Assembly (NCBI GenBank): GCA_913058255.1
Contig: CAJXQU010000001.1
Span: 434,001 to 498,000, forward strand
Direction of reading: 5' to 3'
From: an uncultured Pseudomonadota bacterium
GTDB taxonomy: Bacteria; Pseudomonadota; Gammaproteobacteria; CAJXQU01
Length of the DNA: 64,000 nucleotides
The stretch's first letter is position 1; the number at the start of each line of letters is the position of its first letter. The notes under the pieces are model-generated. The model was not told where the DNA came from. It saw only the letters and a list, made by a program, of their open reading frames with translations, and ran no database searches. Positions 56,691 through 64,000 of the stretch are shown one piece after another. A program made the translations under genes and the position numbers.

Positions 56691-57296
56691 ATGAAATACA
56701 TACACTTTTCTTTGGTTGTACTATTTTCTTTCACTAGTGTTATGGCGCAGGCAGAAGGTGATCCTGTCGCAGGAAAAGCGAAATCGGAGGCATGTGTTGC
56801 ATGTCATTCTGCCGACGGAAACAGTGTTATGCCGGATTGGCCAAAACTGGCAGGGCAAGGTGCAAAATATATTGAGAATCAGCTGAAGGCATTTAAATCA
56901 GGTGATCGTACTAATGCATTAATGTCTCCGGTGGCAGAGGCTCTTAGTGAACAAGATATGGCTAACGTGGCGATTTACTTTTCTAGTCAGAAAGTAGTCA
57001 TTGGTAAGGCGGACCCAGCATTGGTTGAAGCCGGAGAGTCATTGTACCGTGGTGGAAATTCTGAACGAGGGATTCCTGCTTGCATGGCATGTCATAGCCC
57101 TACAGGGGCTGGTAATCCGGCTGCTGCTTTTCCAGCACTGCAAGGTCAACACGCCGCTTACACCCAAACTCAATTGAAAGCATTTCGATCTGGAGAACGA
57201 ACAACGGATGCTCAGAGTGTGATGCGTGATATCGCCGAGAAAATGAAAGACAGTGATATTGAAGCAGTTGCTTCATATATTTCAGGGCTTCATTAA
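56691..57296 (+). CDS. Diheme cytochrome c4
   Basis: About 201 residues from the ATG at 56691, which begins a signal peptide (MKYIHFSLVVLFSFTSVMAQ); a GTG at 56649 would add 14 residues. Two heme sites, CVACH and CMACH, each in a half-domain of similar sequence (KLAGQGAKYIENQLKAFKSG and ALQGQHAAYTQTQLKAFRSG), with axial Met in ALMSP and SVMRD. Periplasmic electron carrier to the terminal oxidase. dsbA follows, a link that fits cytochrome c maturation needs. Confidence 0.94.
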   Translation: MKYIHFSLVVLFSFTSVMAQAEGDPVAGKAKSEACVACHSADGNSVMPDWPKLAGQGAKYIENQLKAFKSGDRTNALMSPVAEALSEQDMANVAIYFSSQKVVIGKADPALVEAGESLYRGGNSERGIPACMACHSPTGAGNPAAAFPALQGQHAAYTQTQLKAFRSGERTTDAQSVMRDIAEKMKDSDIEAVASYISGLH

Positions 57297-57407
57297 GGAA
57301 CCTTTATAACACAGGATACTCTAATGAAAGTCATTCCTGTTTATTCAGCTAGTGTTTACACAAGTTGAGAATAATCCTGTATTTATACAAAAAGTGTGAG
57401 AAGAATA

Positions 57408-58085
57408 ATGTCAGTTAAAAAAATACCTACTTTGTTTGCCATTTTGGCTTTATGTCTAGCCTCATCGGTTATTACTGCGGAAGAAGTTAAGTCAGAGCCG
57501 GCTGAATTTGCAGCGATTGCTGGGCATAATTATGAAATGGTGACGCCTGCTCAGCCAACACAGTCTGAAGATAAGATCGAGGTGTTAGAAATTTTTTGGT
57601 ATGGCTGCCCACACTGTTATGATTTTGAGCCAGCGTTAGAAGCTTGGCTTGAAGAGAAGCCTGATGATGTCGAATTCAAACGTATGCCAGGTATTTTTCG
57701 TAAAAACTGGATGCCTCATGCTCGCGCGTTTTATGCGGCAGAAAAGTTAGGTATTCAAGATAAGATTCATACGCCTCTATTCGAAGCGATTCATCGTGAT
57801 AATAAGCTCTTGTCTACCGATGATGCTGTGTTAGATTTTGTCGAGAGCTTGGACGATGTTGATATGGCTGCTTTTCGTAAAGCATTCAAAGCCTACTCGG
57901 TTGAAAGTAAGGTCAAACAGGCTACTAGAATGAGCCGTGCTTATGGGATTAAAGGTGTGCCTGCCATTATTATTAACGGCAAGTATTGGAGCTCAGGTAG
58001 TCTTGCGGGAAGTTATCCAGAATTACTAAAGGTTGTTGATGTCTTGGTCGATAAAGAAAGGAAGAAGGCTGTAGGGGGCAAATAA
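57408..58085 (+). CDS. dsbA: Thiol:disulfide interchange protein DsbA
   Basis: About 225 residues from the ATG at 57408. Signal peptide (IPTLFAILALCLASSVITA), then a thioredoxin-fold with active site CPHC (Cys67 and Cys70) and the cis-Pro in IKGVPAIIINGKYW. Introduces disulfides into periplasmic proteins, such as the pilin encoded in this window. A hairpin follows before the GGDEF gene. Confidence 0.95.
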   Translation: MSVKKIPTLFAILALCLASSVITAEEVKSEPAEFAAIAGHNYEMVTPAQPTQSEDKIEVLEIFWYGCPHCYDFEPALEAWLEEKPDDVEFKRMPGIFRKNWMPHARAFYAAEKLGIQDKIHTPLFEAIHRDNKLLSTDDAVLDFVESLDDVDMAAFRKAFKAYSVESKVKQATRMSRAYGIKGVPAIIINGKYWSSGSLAGSYPELLKVVDVLVDKERKKAVGGK

Positions 58086-58099
58086 GTTTAGTTTTTACT

Positions 58100-58131
58100 C
58101 CTGCGGTTGTTTCAAGAATAAACAACGCAGG
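58100..58131 (+). promoter_or_regulatory. Hairpin covering the diguanylate cyclase ribosome site
   Basis: A 12-bp stem with one bulged G (58100-58112 with 58120-58131), a 7-nt loop and no T run. Its 3' arm contains the first bases of AGGAAG, the ribosome site of the TTG start at 58143. It may end the dsbA transcript or hold the ribosome site closed. Confidence 0.45.
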
Positions 58132-58142
58132 AAGCAATAAAA

Positions 58143-59714
58143 TTGGATAAGAATCCCGACTGGAAGCAACTCTATCAAGATAGCAAACGAGAGCTTGATT
58201 ATCATAATTTGCAGCTAATTGAGTTGCAAAAAGGTTTGCTTAGGCTATCTCTCGGGTTTATTGGTCGTAACCCTGAGTTTGATAAACTACTTAGGCTGAT
58301 CACAAAAACAGTGCGAGCAAATAACCCTTCAGAAGCCATCATTGAAGGTAAGTTGCTTGACGTTATCAACAAAGTTACCCAGTTTAGTAAGGATGATAAA
58401 GCCCTTTTAACCGGTTTGGCTGATCAAACACCTACCAATAAATATGAAGAAGAATTTCCTGTTGTTACACTAGAGAATCTTGCAAGTTTTTTTCAAAAAA
58501 TCCCATCAGATCTGGAACAACAAGCGGAAGTTGAAATTCTTGTTGGAAAAACAAAACTTACTCGAACGGATGAAGAGCTAGGTATACTACTCGATGAAGC
58601 CGCATCTGTTTTTGCAGAGTATTGTCAAGGCTCATTAAAACGAGCTCTAGCTGACACGACTTCTAGCAATGAGGAGTTTATTCAGTTGCTTGAGTGTCTT
58701 AACTTCGATGAAAAACTCCTACCTAAGATCAATCAAACAAAGTCGATACTGGCAAATAGAAGAGCAAATGATACTGAGCCTGAATCTTATAGTTTAGTCG
58801 CAAATTTAATTAACCAGTCTGTGATTCAAGACGAGAATTTTGATGAAGTCGGTGATTTTTTGAAAAAAATGACTCAGCGATTAGAGAGTTTGCATCAATA
58901 TTTGAATGAGAGTGACTTGATCAGTAGTGATCACTTTACAGAATCGGCATCTTTTAGCCAAGATTTAGATGAGCAGTTCAATGAACTTAGGGGAGGGCTT
59001 GAAAGTTCTGGTTCAATTACGGCTATGAAATTTAATATAGAAACTCACCTTGATTACCTGAATAAAAATGTTTCTGAGTATGTCAGGAAAGAAAAGGAGA
59101 GGATGAAGTTTGCTGAAGAAACAATGGGAGCATTAAACACTCAGCTCGGCGAACTGCAGGTGGAAGCGGAAGTGTTAAAAAAATCTGTTGTAGAAGAGCA
59201 GGTTAAATCATTAACTGATGCGTTGACGTCGATAGCGAACCGCCGTGCTTATGAAGAAAGACTCGAAATAGAAATTACGCGCTGGAAGAGACACGGTGGC
59301 AATTTAAGTTTAATGGTTTTTGACTTAGACAAGTTTAAGAATATAAATGATAGTTTCGGTCACGTCGTTGGAGACAAGGTGTTACGCGGACTTACAGGTA
59401 CGTTTCAGCGAGAAATTAGACGTACTGACTTCCTCGCACGCTACGGTGGTGAAGAATTCGTTATGATCATGCCAGAAACAGCGGTTAGTGAAACGATGAC
59501 AATTGCTAATAAATTACGTCAAGAAGTTGAGCAGTGCGTTTTCCGGTACCAAGGTGAAATTGTTCCTGTAACCGTATCGATAGGGGTTGCTGAATTTCAT
59601 GAAGGAGACACTGCAGAAAGTGTTTTTCAGCGTGCTGATCAGGCCTTATATTTAGCGAAAAATTCGGGTAGAAATATCTGTCGTAGTGAAGAAGATCTGC
59701 TCGAGCCAAGCTAA
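58143..59714 (+). CDS. Diguanylate cyclase (GGDEF domain)
   Basis: 523 residues, starting at a TTG (AGGAAG 8 nt upstream). A long helical N-terminal region (1-345; no known sensor domain) includes a coiled coil. The GGDEF domain (about 355-515) has DALTSIANRRAYEERL, FDLDKFKNINDSFGHVVGD and active site RYGGEEF. The RRTD motif lies five residues before it, the normal inhibitory I-site. It should make cyclic di-GMP with product feedback. The degenerate HD-GYP at 20890 cannot balance it. Confidence 0.93.
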   Translation: MDKNPDWKQLYQDSKRELDYHNLQLIELQKGLLRLSLGFIGRNPEFDKLLRLITKTVRANNPSEAIIEGKLLDVINKVTQFSKDDKALLTGLADQTPTNKYEEEFPVVTLENLASFFQKIPSDLEQQAEVEILVGKTKLTRTDEELGILLDEAASVFAEYCQGSLKRALADTTSSNEEFIQLLECLNFDEKLLPKINQTKSILANRRANDTEPESYSLVANLINQSVIQDENFDEVGDFLKKMTQRLESLHQYLNESDLISSDHFTESASFSQDLDEQFNELRGGLESSGSITAMKFNIETHLDYLNKNVSEYVRKEKERMKFAEETMGALNTQLGELQVEAEVLKKSVVEEQVKSLTDALTSIANRRAYEERLEIEITRWKRHGGNLSLMVFDLDKFKNINDSFGHVVGDKVLRGLTGTFQREIRRTDFLARYGGEEFVMIMPETAVSETMTIANKLRQEVEQCVFRYQGEIVPVTVSIGVAEFHEGDTAESVFQRADQALYLAKNSGRNICRSEEDLLEPS

Positions 59715-59719
59715 GTCAG

Positions 59720-61513
59720 TTAGGTATCGGTAGGTTTCTTAGGTTGGAAAACGATGATCGTATCTCCAACTTTAGGGCTTTGTTTTTTCTCGGCGCTTCT
59801 GAAAACTAAGCTACCATCTTGTTTGACGATGACGATCTCCATAGCATCTTCTTGGTAGTTGGTTAAGCAAGCATCGTAATCAAACTCTTCTGTTATACGT
59901 GTTTTATTGAATCTCCAGCCGAAAAAGTAACGTCTGATCAAGTCCTCATAAAAAATATCATCACCTAAAATCTGCCCACGAATGGTTGGACTGAAACCAT
60001 TCGGATCAACTTCTGAAATGGAAGGCAGTTGAAAAACATTGCTTCGTCCTAGTTCAGGCCCAAATCGCGTACAAACCAATGCGTTAAAAGCATCGTTGTC
60101 TGTTGCTGCTAGTAAATAGCCTATTTGATTAAATTCGATAGAGTGTTCTGCACTTTCAGAAAGAATTTGTCCAAAGTAAACCTTGATACCTGCCAGTCGA
60201 GCATGGCGTAATCTATGCCAAGAGTTATCGACAATAGTCACTTCTTGTTCAAGTTCTTTTAAGATCAGTGCTAAGTTTATACTCCAAGGTGAAGCTCCGA
60301 CGATGATCAGTCCGCTACTATTGGAAGAAGCTAGATCGAGTTTTCTTGCTACCCAACCGATACTTAAACCATGCAAAACAACCGTGCACACGATTAAGGT
60401 GAATATCAGCGGTACAAGTTGCTCAGCTCCGCCGTAGCCTTTTTCCATGAGCGCTGGGGCAAAAGCACCAGCAACGGCGGCTGCAACAATCCCACGAGGA
60501 GCGATCCAGCCGACGAGAAGCTTCTCTTTAAAATCAACATCAGAGCCGAGCAAGGATAAAAATACGGCAACGGGTCTTGCGACAAAAATAATAAAGGCGA
60601 TAAGTGCAGCGCTACGCCAATCTAATTGGTTGAGAAGCTGCGGATCGAGATCCGCGGTCAGCAGAATAAATAAGCTGGAGACTATAAAAATAGTGAGATA
60701 CTCTTTATGTCTACGCATCTCATCCATGCTCGGGAGGTTTTGATTTCCCATGACGAGACCAAAAACGGTCGCGGATAATAGCCCTGCTTCTTCTTGGAAA
60801 AAATTTGCGCCACCGAAGACAACCATAACAGCGGAAAGTATTACTGGCGATTTTAGGTATTCTGGAACCCAACCTTGCTTGAAGGCGTGGCCTAAGAAGA
60901 AAGCAACGCCCGCACCAAGCACTATACCGGTTAATAAGGTCCAAGAAACGCCACCGATGATATCGTTTACGGCGCCACCGGTTTCAGCTTGAGAAAAATA
61001 GCCAAAGATTAAAACTGCCAACAATGCGCCGGTTGGATCGTTGATAATCCCTTCCCATTTTAAAAGTGATGCGGTACTACGTTTTAACCGGGCTTGTCTT
61101 AACAAGGGAATGATCACTGTGGGACCTGTAACGACGACTATTGCGCCGAAGATTAATGCCACTGGCCAAGAAAGTGCTCCAATATAATGGGCCCCTAGAC
61201 CACCCAAGGCCCAGCTGAATACAACGCCGATGGTAACCATTCGCTTAACGCCTGATGCGGCTTCCTTTAGCTCATGCAAACGTAAATTTAGCCCACCCTC
61301 AAAAAGAATAATAGCGACACCGAGTTGGATAATGGGATGAAATAGATCGCCAAAGTCTTGAGAGGGGTGAAGTACACCAAATGTTGGCCCAATAAGAATG
61401 CCTGCAATAGTGAGAAGAATGATCGCTGGGATCTTAAAGCGCCACGCGAGCCATTGCATGCTGATGCCTAAAACAGCGATTAGGATTAAAAGTAAACTGA
61501 GATGGTGTTCCAT
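59720..61513 (-). CDS. CPA1-type Na+(K+)/H+ antiporter with TrkA-like domain
   Basis: About 597 residues from the Met at 61513 (MEHHLSLLLILIAVLGISMQ); the frame continues to 61630 but that would overlap the divergent ABC gene. Around twelve helices with the antiporter motifs GGLNLRLHEL, VVTGPTVIIPLLRQARL and INDPTGALLAVLIFG, then a cytoplasmic Rossmann-like domain (about 405-500; GLIIVGASPWSINLALIL) and a C-terminal domain like TrkA_C (about 530-590). Probable monovalent cation/proton exchanger controlled by a nucleotide. Exact ions unknown. Confidence 0.88.
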   Translation of the reverse strand: MEHHLSLLLILIAVLGISMQWLAWRFKIPAIILLTIAGILIGPTFGVLHPSQDFGDLFHPIIQLGVAIILFEGGLNLRLHELKEAASGVKRMVTIGVVFSWALGGLGAHYIGALSWPVALIFGAIVVVTGPTVIIPLLRQARLKRSTASLLKWEGIINDPTGALLAVLIFGYFSQAETGGAVNDIIGGVSWTLLTGIVLGAGVAFFLGHAFKQGWVPEYLKSPVILSAVMVVFGGANFFQEEAGLLSATVFGLVMGNQNLPSMDEMRRHKEYLTIFIVSSLFILLTADLDPQLLNQLDWRSAALIAFIIFVARPVAVFLSLLGSDVDFKEKLLVGWIAPRGIVAAAVAGAFAPALMEKGYGGAEQLVPLIFTLIVCTVVLHGLSIGWVARKLDLASSNSSGLIIVGASPWSINLALILKELEQEVTIVDNSWHRLRHARLAGIKVYFGQILSESAEHSIEFNQIGYLLAATDNDAFNALVCTRFGPELGRSNVFQLPSISEVDPNGFSPTIRGQILGDDIFYEDLIRRYFFGWRFNKTRITEEFDYDACLTNYQEDAMEIVIVKQDGSLVFRSAEKKQSPKVGDTIIVFQPKKPTDT

Positions 61514-61598
61514 GAGGTGATGAGGATTCTTTTGTATTCGAATGTGCATAATATAGTACAATTTTTTGATTTGATAGATCCATCCAGCGGCAACACTT

Positions 61599-62510
61599 AT
61601 GCAAGCACTAGAATTGAAGAATTTAAGCAAAACTTACAGCAATGGTTTCGTTGCTCTTAAAGGTATTGATTTAAGCGTAGAAGAGGGTGATTTTTTTGCT
61701 TTACTGGGGCCTAATGGCGCGGGTAAATCAACAACTATTGGAATTATCTCTTCGTTAGTGAATAAGACGGAGGGCGAGGTTAAGGTCTTTGGTGTTGATC
61801 TCGATGTTGATAGTGAAACAGCAAAATCTTTCATCGGCTTAGTACCGCAAGAGGTCAACTTCTCTCAGTTTGAAACTCCTGAACAAATCGTTGTAAATCA
61901 AGCGGGTTACTATGGAATCGAGCGTGAATTAGCTTTGCTGCGCGGAGAGAAATACTTGCGCCAGTTAGACTTATGGGAAAAACGCCATGAGGCTTCGCGG
62001 ACATTGTCTGGCGGTATGAAGCGTCGATTAATGATCGCTCGCGCACTAGTTCATCAGCCCAAGTTATTGATCCTCGATGAACCAACCGCTGGAGTTGATA
62101 TCGAATTAAGACGATCAATGTGGGACTTTCTAACCAAGATCAACGAGCAGGGAACGACAATCATTTTGACGACACATTATTTGGAAGAAGCTGAAAGTCT
62201 ATGTCGAAATATTGGGATTATTGATCAAGGTGAGCTGATTAAAAATTCATCGATGAAGTCATTGCTTGGTCAATTACACATTGAAACGTTTGTCTTGGAT
62301 TTGACGACAGCAGTTACCGAGGTACCGAAAATAGAAAATTTTCAGATGAAACTTCTCGATAGCATGACCTTAGAAGTCGAGATTGAAAAGCAACACTCTT
62401 TGAATGATCTCTACTCGTCACTAACAGATAAGGGAATTCGAGTTTGCAGTATGCGAAATAAATCGAATCGTTTAGAAGAGTTATTTCTTCGCTTATTGGA
62501 GAAAAACTAA
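61599..62510 (+). CDS. ABC transporter ATPase, YadG-like
   Basis: 303 residues. Walker A GPNGAGKSTT, signature TLSGGMKRRLMIARAL, Walker B LLILDEPTAG and the switch His in TTHYLEEAE. The C-terminal part resembles YadG. It is 2 nt from the permease gene and is divergent from the antiporter. Confidence 0.93.
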   Translation: MQALELKNLSKTYSNGFVALKGIDLSVEEGDFFALLGPNGAGKSTTIGIISSLVNKTEGEVKVFGVDLDVDSETAKSFIGLVPQEVNFSQFETPEQIVVNQAGYYGIERELALLRGEKYLRQLDLWEKRHEASRTLSGGMKRRLMIARALVHQPKLLILDEPTAGVDIELRRSMWDFLTKINEQGTTIILTTHYLEEAESLCRNIGIIDQGELIKNSSMKSLLGQLHIETFVLDLTTAVTEVPKIENFQMKLLDSMTLEVEIEKQHSLNDLYSSLTDKGIRVCSMRNKSNRLEELFLRLLEKN

Positions 62511-62511
62511 T

Positions 62512-63276
62512 ATGAAATATTGGGTTGCTTACAAAACGATTGTCTACAAAGAAGTTTCGAGGTTTGTTCGTATCTGGCCACAGACTATTTTACCGCCTGC
62601 GGTGACGATGACATTATATTTTTTGATCTTCGGTAATTTGATCGGATCAAGAATCGGCGAAATGGGCGGCTTTAGTTACATGGAATATATTGCCCCAGGT
62701 ATTATTATGATGTCGGTAATTACAAACTCATACTCGAATGTAGTTTCATCTTTTTATAGCTCCAAGTTTCAGAAACATCTGGAAGAAATGCTGGTCGCTC
62801 CCGTACCAAACTGGGTGATTCTAGCCGGATATATTACCGGAGGTGTCACTCGAGGATTGATGGTCGGTTTTGTCGTCACCTGTGTTGCAATGATTTTCAC
62901 CCAACTACACGTACACTCAATGCTGATAATGCTCTTAACCGTTCTATGTACATCAATATTATTTTCATTGGGCGGATTTATCAATGGAGCCTACGCAAAA
63001 AGTTTTGATGATGTATCAATTGTTCCCGTCTTTATTTTGACCCCATTAACCTATTTAGCTGGCGTTTTTTATTCGGTCGACTTGCTCCCTGAGTTTTGGC
63101 GGCAAGTCTCTCTGTTCAATCCTATTCTGTATATGGTGAATGCTTTCCGCTTCGGAATTCTTGGTCAGTCGGATATCGGAATTTCAGCAGCATTTCTGGT
63201 GATAGGAGGCTTTATAGCCGTACTTACTTGGGCTGCAATGTGGGTTTTGGGCAAAGGTGCAGGGATTAAAGATTAA
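62512..63276 (+). CDS. ABC-2 type permease, YadH-like
   Basis: 254 residues with six membrane helices, ABC-2 motifs (YIAPGIIMMSVITNSYSNVV, FILTPLTYLAGVFYSVDLLP, NPILYMVNAFRFG). Partner of the ATPase just upstream, forming an exporter of unknown substrate. The stop overlaps the spoT stop region by 4 nt (convergent). Confidence 0.92.
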   Translation: MKYWVAYKTIVYKEVSRFVRIWPQTILPPAVTMTLYFLIFGNLIGSRIGEMGGFSYMEYIAPGIIMMSVITNSYSNVVSSFYSSKFQKHLEEMLVAPVPNWVILAGYITGGVTRGLMVGFVVTCVAMIFTQLHVHSMLIMLLTVLCTSILFSLGGFINGAYAKSFDDVSIVPVFILTPLTYLAGVFYSVDLLPEFWRQVSLFNPILYMVNAFRFGILGQSDIGISAAFLVIGGFIAVLTWAAMWVLGKGAGIKD

Positions 63277-64000
63277 CCACTGCGAGATACTTTCGAAACC
63301 GATTTAAGTGGCCGTAATGCTTTGATCACTTGTGCTAAATGATGACGATCTCGGACGGTGATAATAAAGGTAATACCGATATATCTCCCTTCTCCATCAG
63401 ACATGGATACATCTTCAATACTGGCACTTTTATTGGCGATAACCGTTGCAATAGTTGCCAGCGCACCACGTTGGTTGGAGTTTTCAATTTTTATCGCTAC
63501 AGCATAGTCTCCTTCAACTTCTTTTTCCCATTCAACATCGACCCACTTCTCAGGATGGTTTCTAAACTCGGCCAAGTTTTTACAGGTTTTTCTATGGATA
63601 ACGATACCGCGTCCAGCTGAAACGTAGGCGAGGATTTCATCACCGGGAATGGGGTAACAACATTTGGGGAAAGTCAGCACCATACCTTCGGTGCCTTTGA
63701 TGGCAAGGGGGGTATCTTTGCTTGAACCGCTCTCTGTTTTCTTTGTTGCGTCAGGGACAAGATGTTGCGCAACAATGGTTGCAAGACGATTTCCAAGACC
63801 AATTTGAATTAAAAGATCATCAGGTTCTTCGAGGATGAATTCCTTCAGAACACTTTCGAGGTTTGCGTAAGGAATCTCTGCAAGCTCGGTATCATATCGT
63901 TCCAGTTCGCGACTCAACATCCTGTGACCTAAGATCTTGGCTTCATCTTCTTGCAGGTGATTTAGAAAATGGCGGATCTGCGATCGTGCTTTTGCCGTGA
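63273..64000 (-). CDS. spoT: SpoT-type (p)ppGpp synthetase/hydrolase, C-terminal part
   Basis: Only the C-terminal 242 or so codons are in the window; the frame runs in through TAKARSQIRHFLNHLQEDEA at the right edge. The conserved-cysteine region (MVLTFPKCCYPIPGDEILAY, VSAGRGIVIHRKTCKN) and the C-terminal ACT/RRM domain (QRGALATIATVIANKSASIE) are those of SpoT. The TARAR-type segment favours SpoT over RelA. The catalytic part lies beyond the window. Confidence 0.88.
   Translation of the reverse strand, partial: TAKARSQIRHFLNHLQEDEAKILGHRMLSRELERYDTELAEIPYANLESVLKEFILEEPDDLLIQIGLGNRLATIVAQHLVPDATKKTESGSSKDTPLAIKGTEGMVLTFPKCCYPIPGDEILAYVSAGRGIVIHRKTCKNLAEFRNHPEKWVDVEWEKEVEGDYAVAIKIENSNQRGALATIATVIANKSASIEDVSMSDGEGRYIGITFIITVRDRHHLAQVIKALRPLKSVSKVSRSG

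Noticed and set aside
61514-61630. Longer N-terminus for the antiporter.
   Set aside because: It would overlap the start of the divergent ABC ATPase gene and adds no membrane segment; the Met at 61513 begins a clear helix.

Overview
The window is a stretch of a gammaproteobacterial chromosome, probably from a marine or aquatic species related to the Oceanospirillales or Pseudomonadales. This is inferred from gene content and order, not from a species marker. Supporting signs are argH next to an AlgZ/AlgR-type pair, sucCD-nadE beside pilS-pilR-pilA, rplM-rpsI divergent from coq7, and OxyR with cysteines at the Escherichia coli positions. Most genes are housekeeping and intact.

Layout. 1-1079: the start of a YqaA-like membrane protein gene, a small membrane protein and folE. 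1192-4553: a secreted low-complexity basic protein, then rep helicase overlapping a pteridine-reductase-type SDR. 4759-6572: LytTR regulator and histidine kinase, divergent from argH. 8099-12440: a large AsmA protein, mutY and yggX. 12513-12588: tRNA-Phe. 12544-18957: a compact integrated element. 19039-22287: a PAS histidine kinase with a response regulator carrying a degenerate HD-GYP domain. 22907-26582: nadE, sucD and sucC. 26670-30658: a PP0621-like protein, pilS, pilR and pilA, with a sigma-54 promoter before pilA. 30829-36580: two converging glycan gene groups that may serve pilin or surface glycosylation. 36816-41029: suhB, then trmJ, rph, rdgB and hemW. 41049-44417: prc, rpsI and rplM. 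44528-50829: coq7, a double cNMP-binding/rhodanese protein, an HtrA/Deg protease, oxyR, a Slp lipoprotein and a HAD hydrolase. 50918-56346: rmuC, a DUF5658-like protein and a tandem pair of dynamin-like GTPases. 56413-59714: dodecin, cytochrome c4, dsbA and a diguanylate cyclase. 59720-64000: a CPA1-type antiporter, yadGH-like ABC exporter genes and the 3' part of spoT.

The most interesting region is the 6.4 kb element in tRNA-Phe. A 48-bp exact direct repeat of the tRNA 3' half bounds it. All six genes point towards the tRNA. Three run the element: a tyrosine integrase, a small HTH protein and a Rep/RstA-like replication initiator. The other three look like cargo: a protein with an EVE/Mrr-N-like N-terminus, a DUF2235 alpha/beta-hydrolase with two membrane helices inserted between its catalytic Asp and His, and an unrecognised helical protein joined to the hydrolase by an ATGA overlap. 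A terminator separates cargo from mobility genes. A lipase-like membrane effector, an undescribed partner and a sensor-like protein on a small mobile element form a plausible undescribed anti-phage or element-competition system. That function is inference; the genes, boundaries and catalytic residues are visible.
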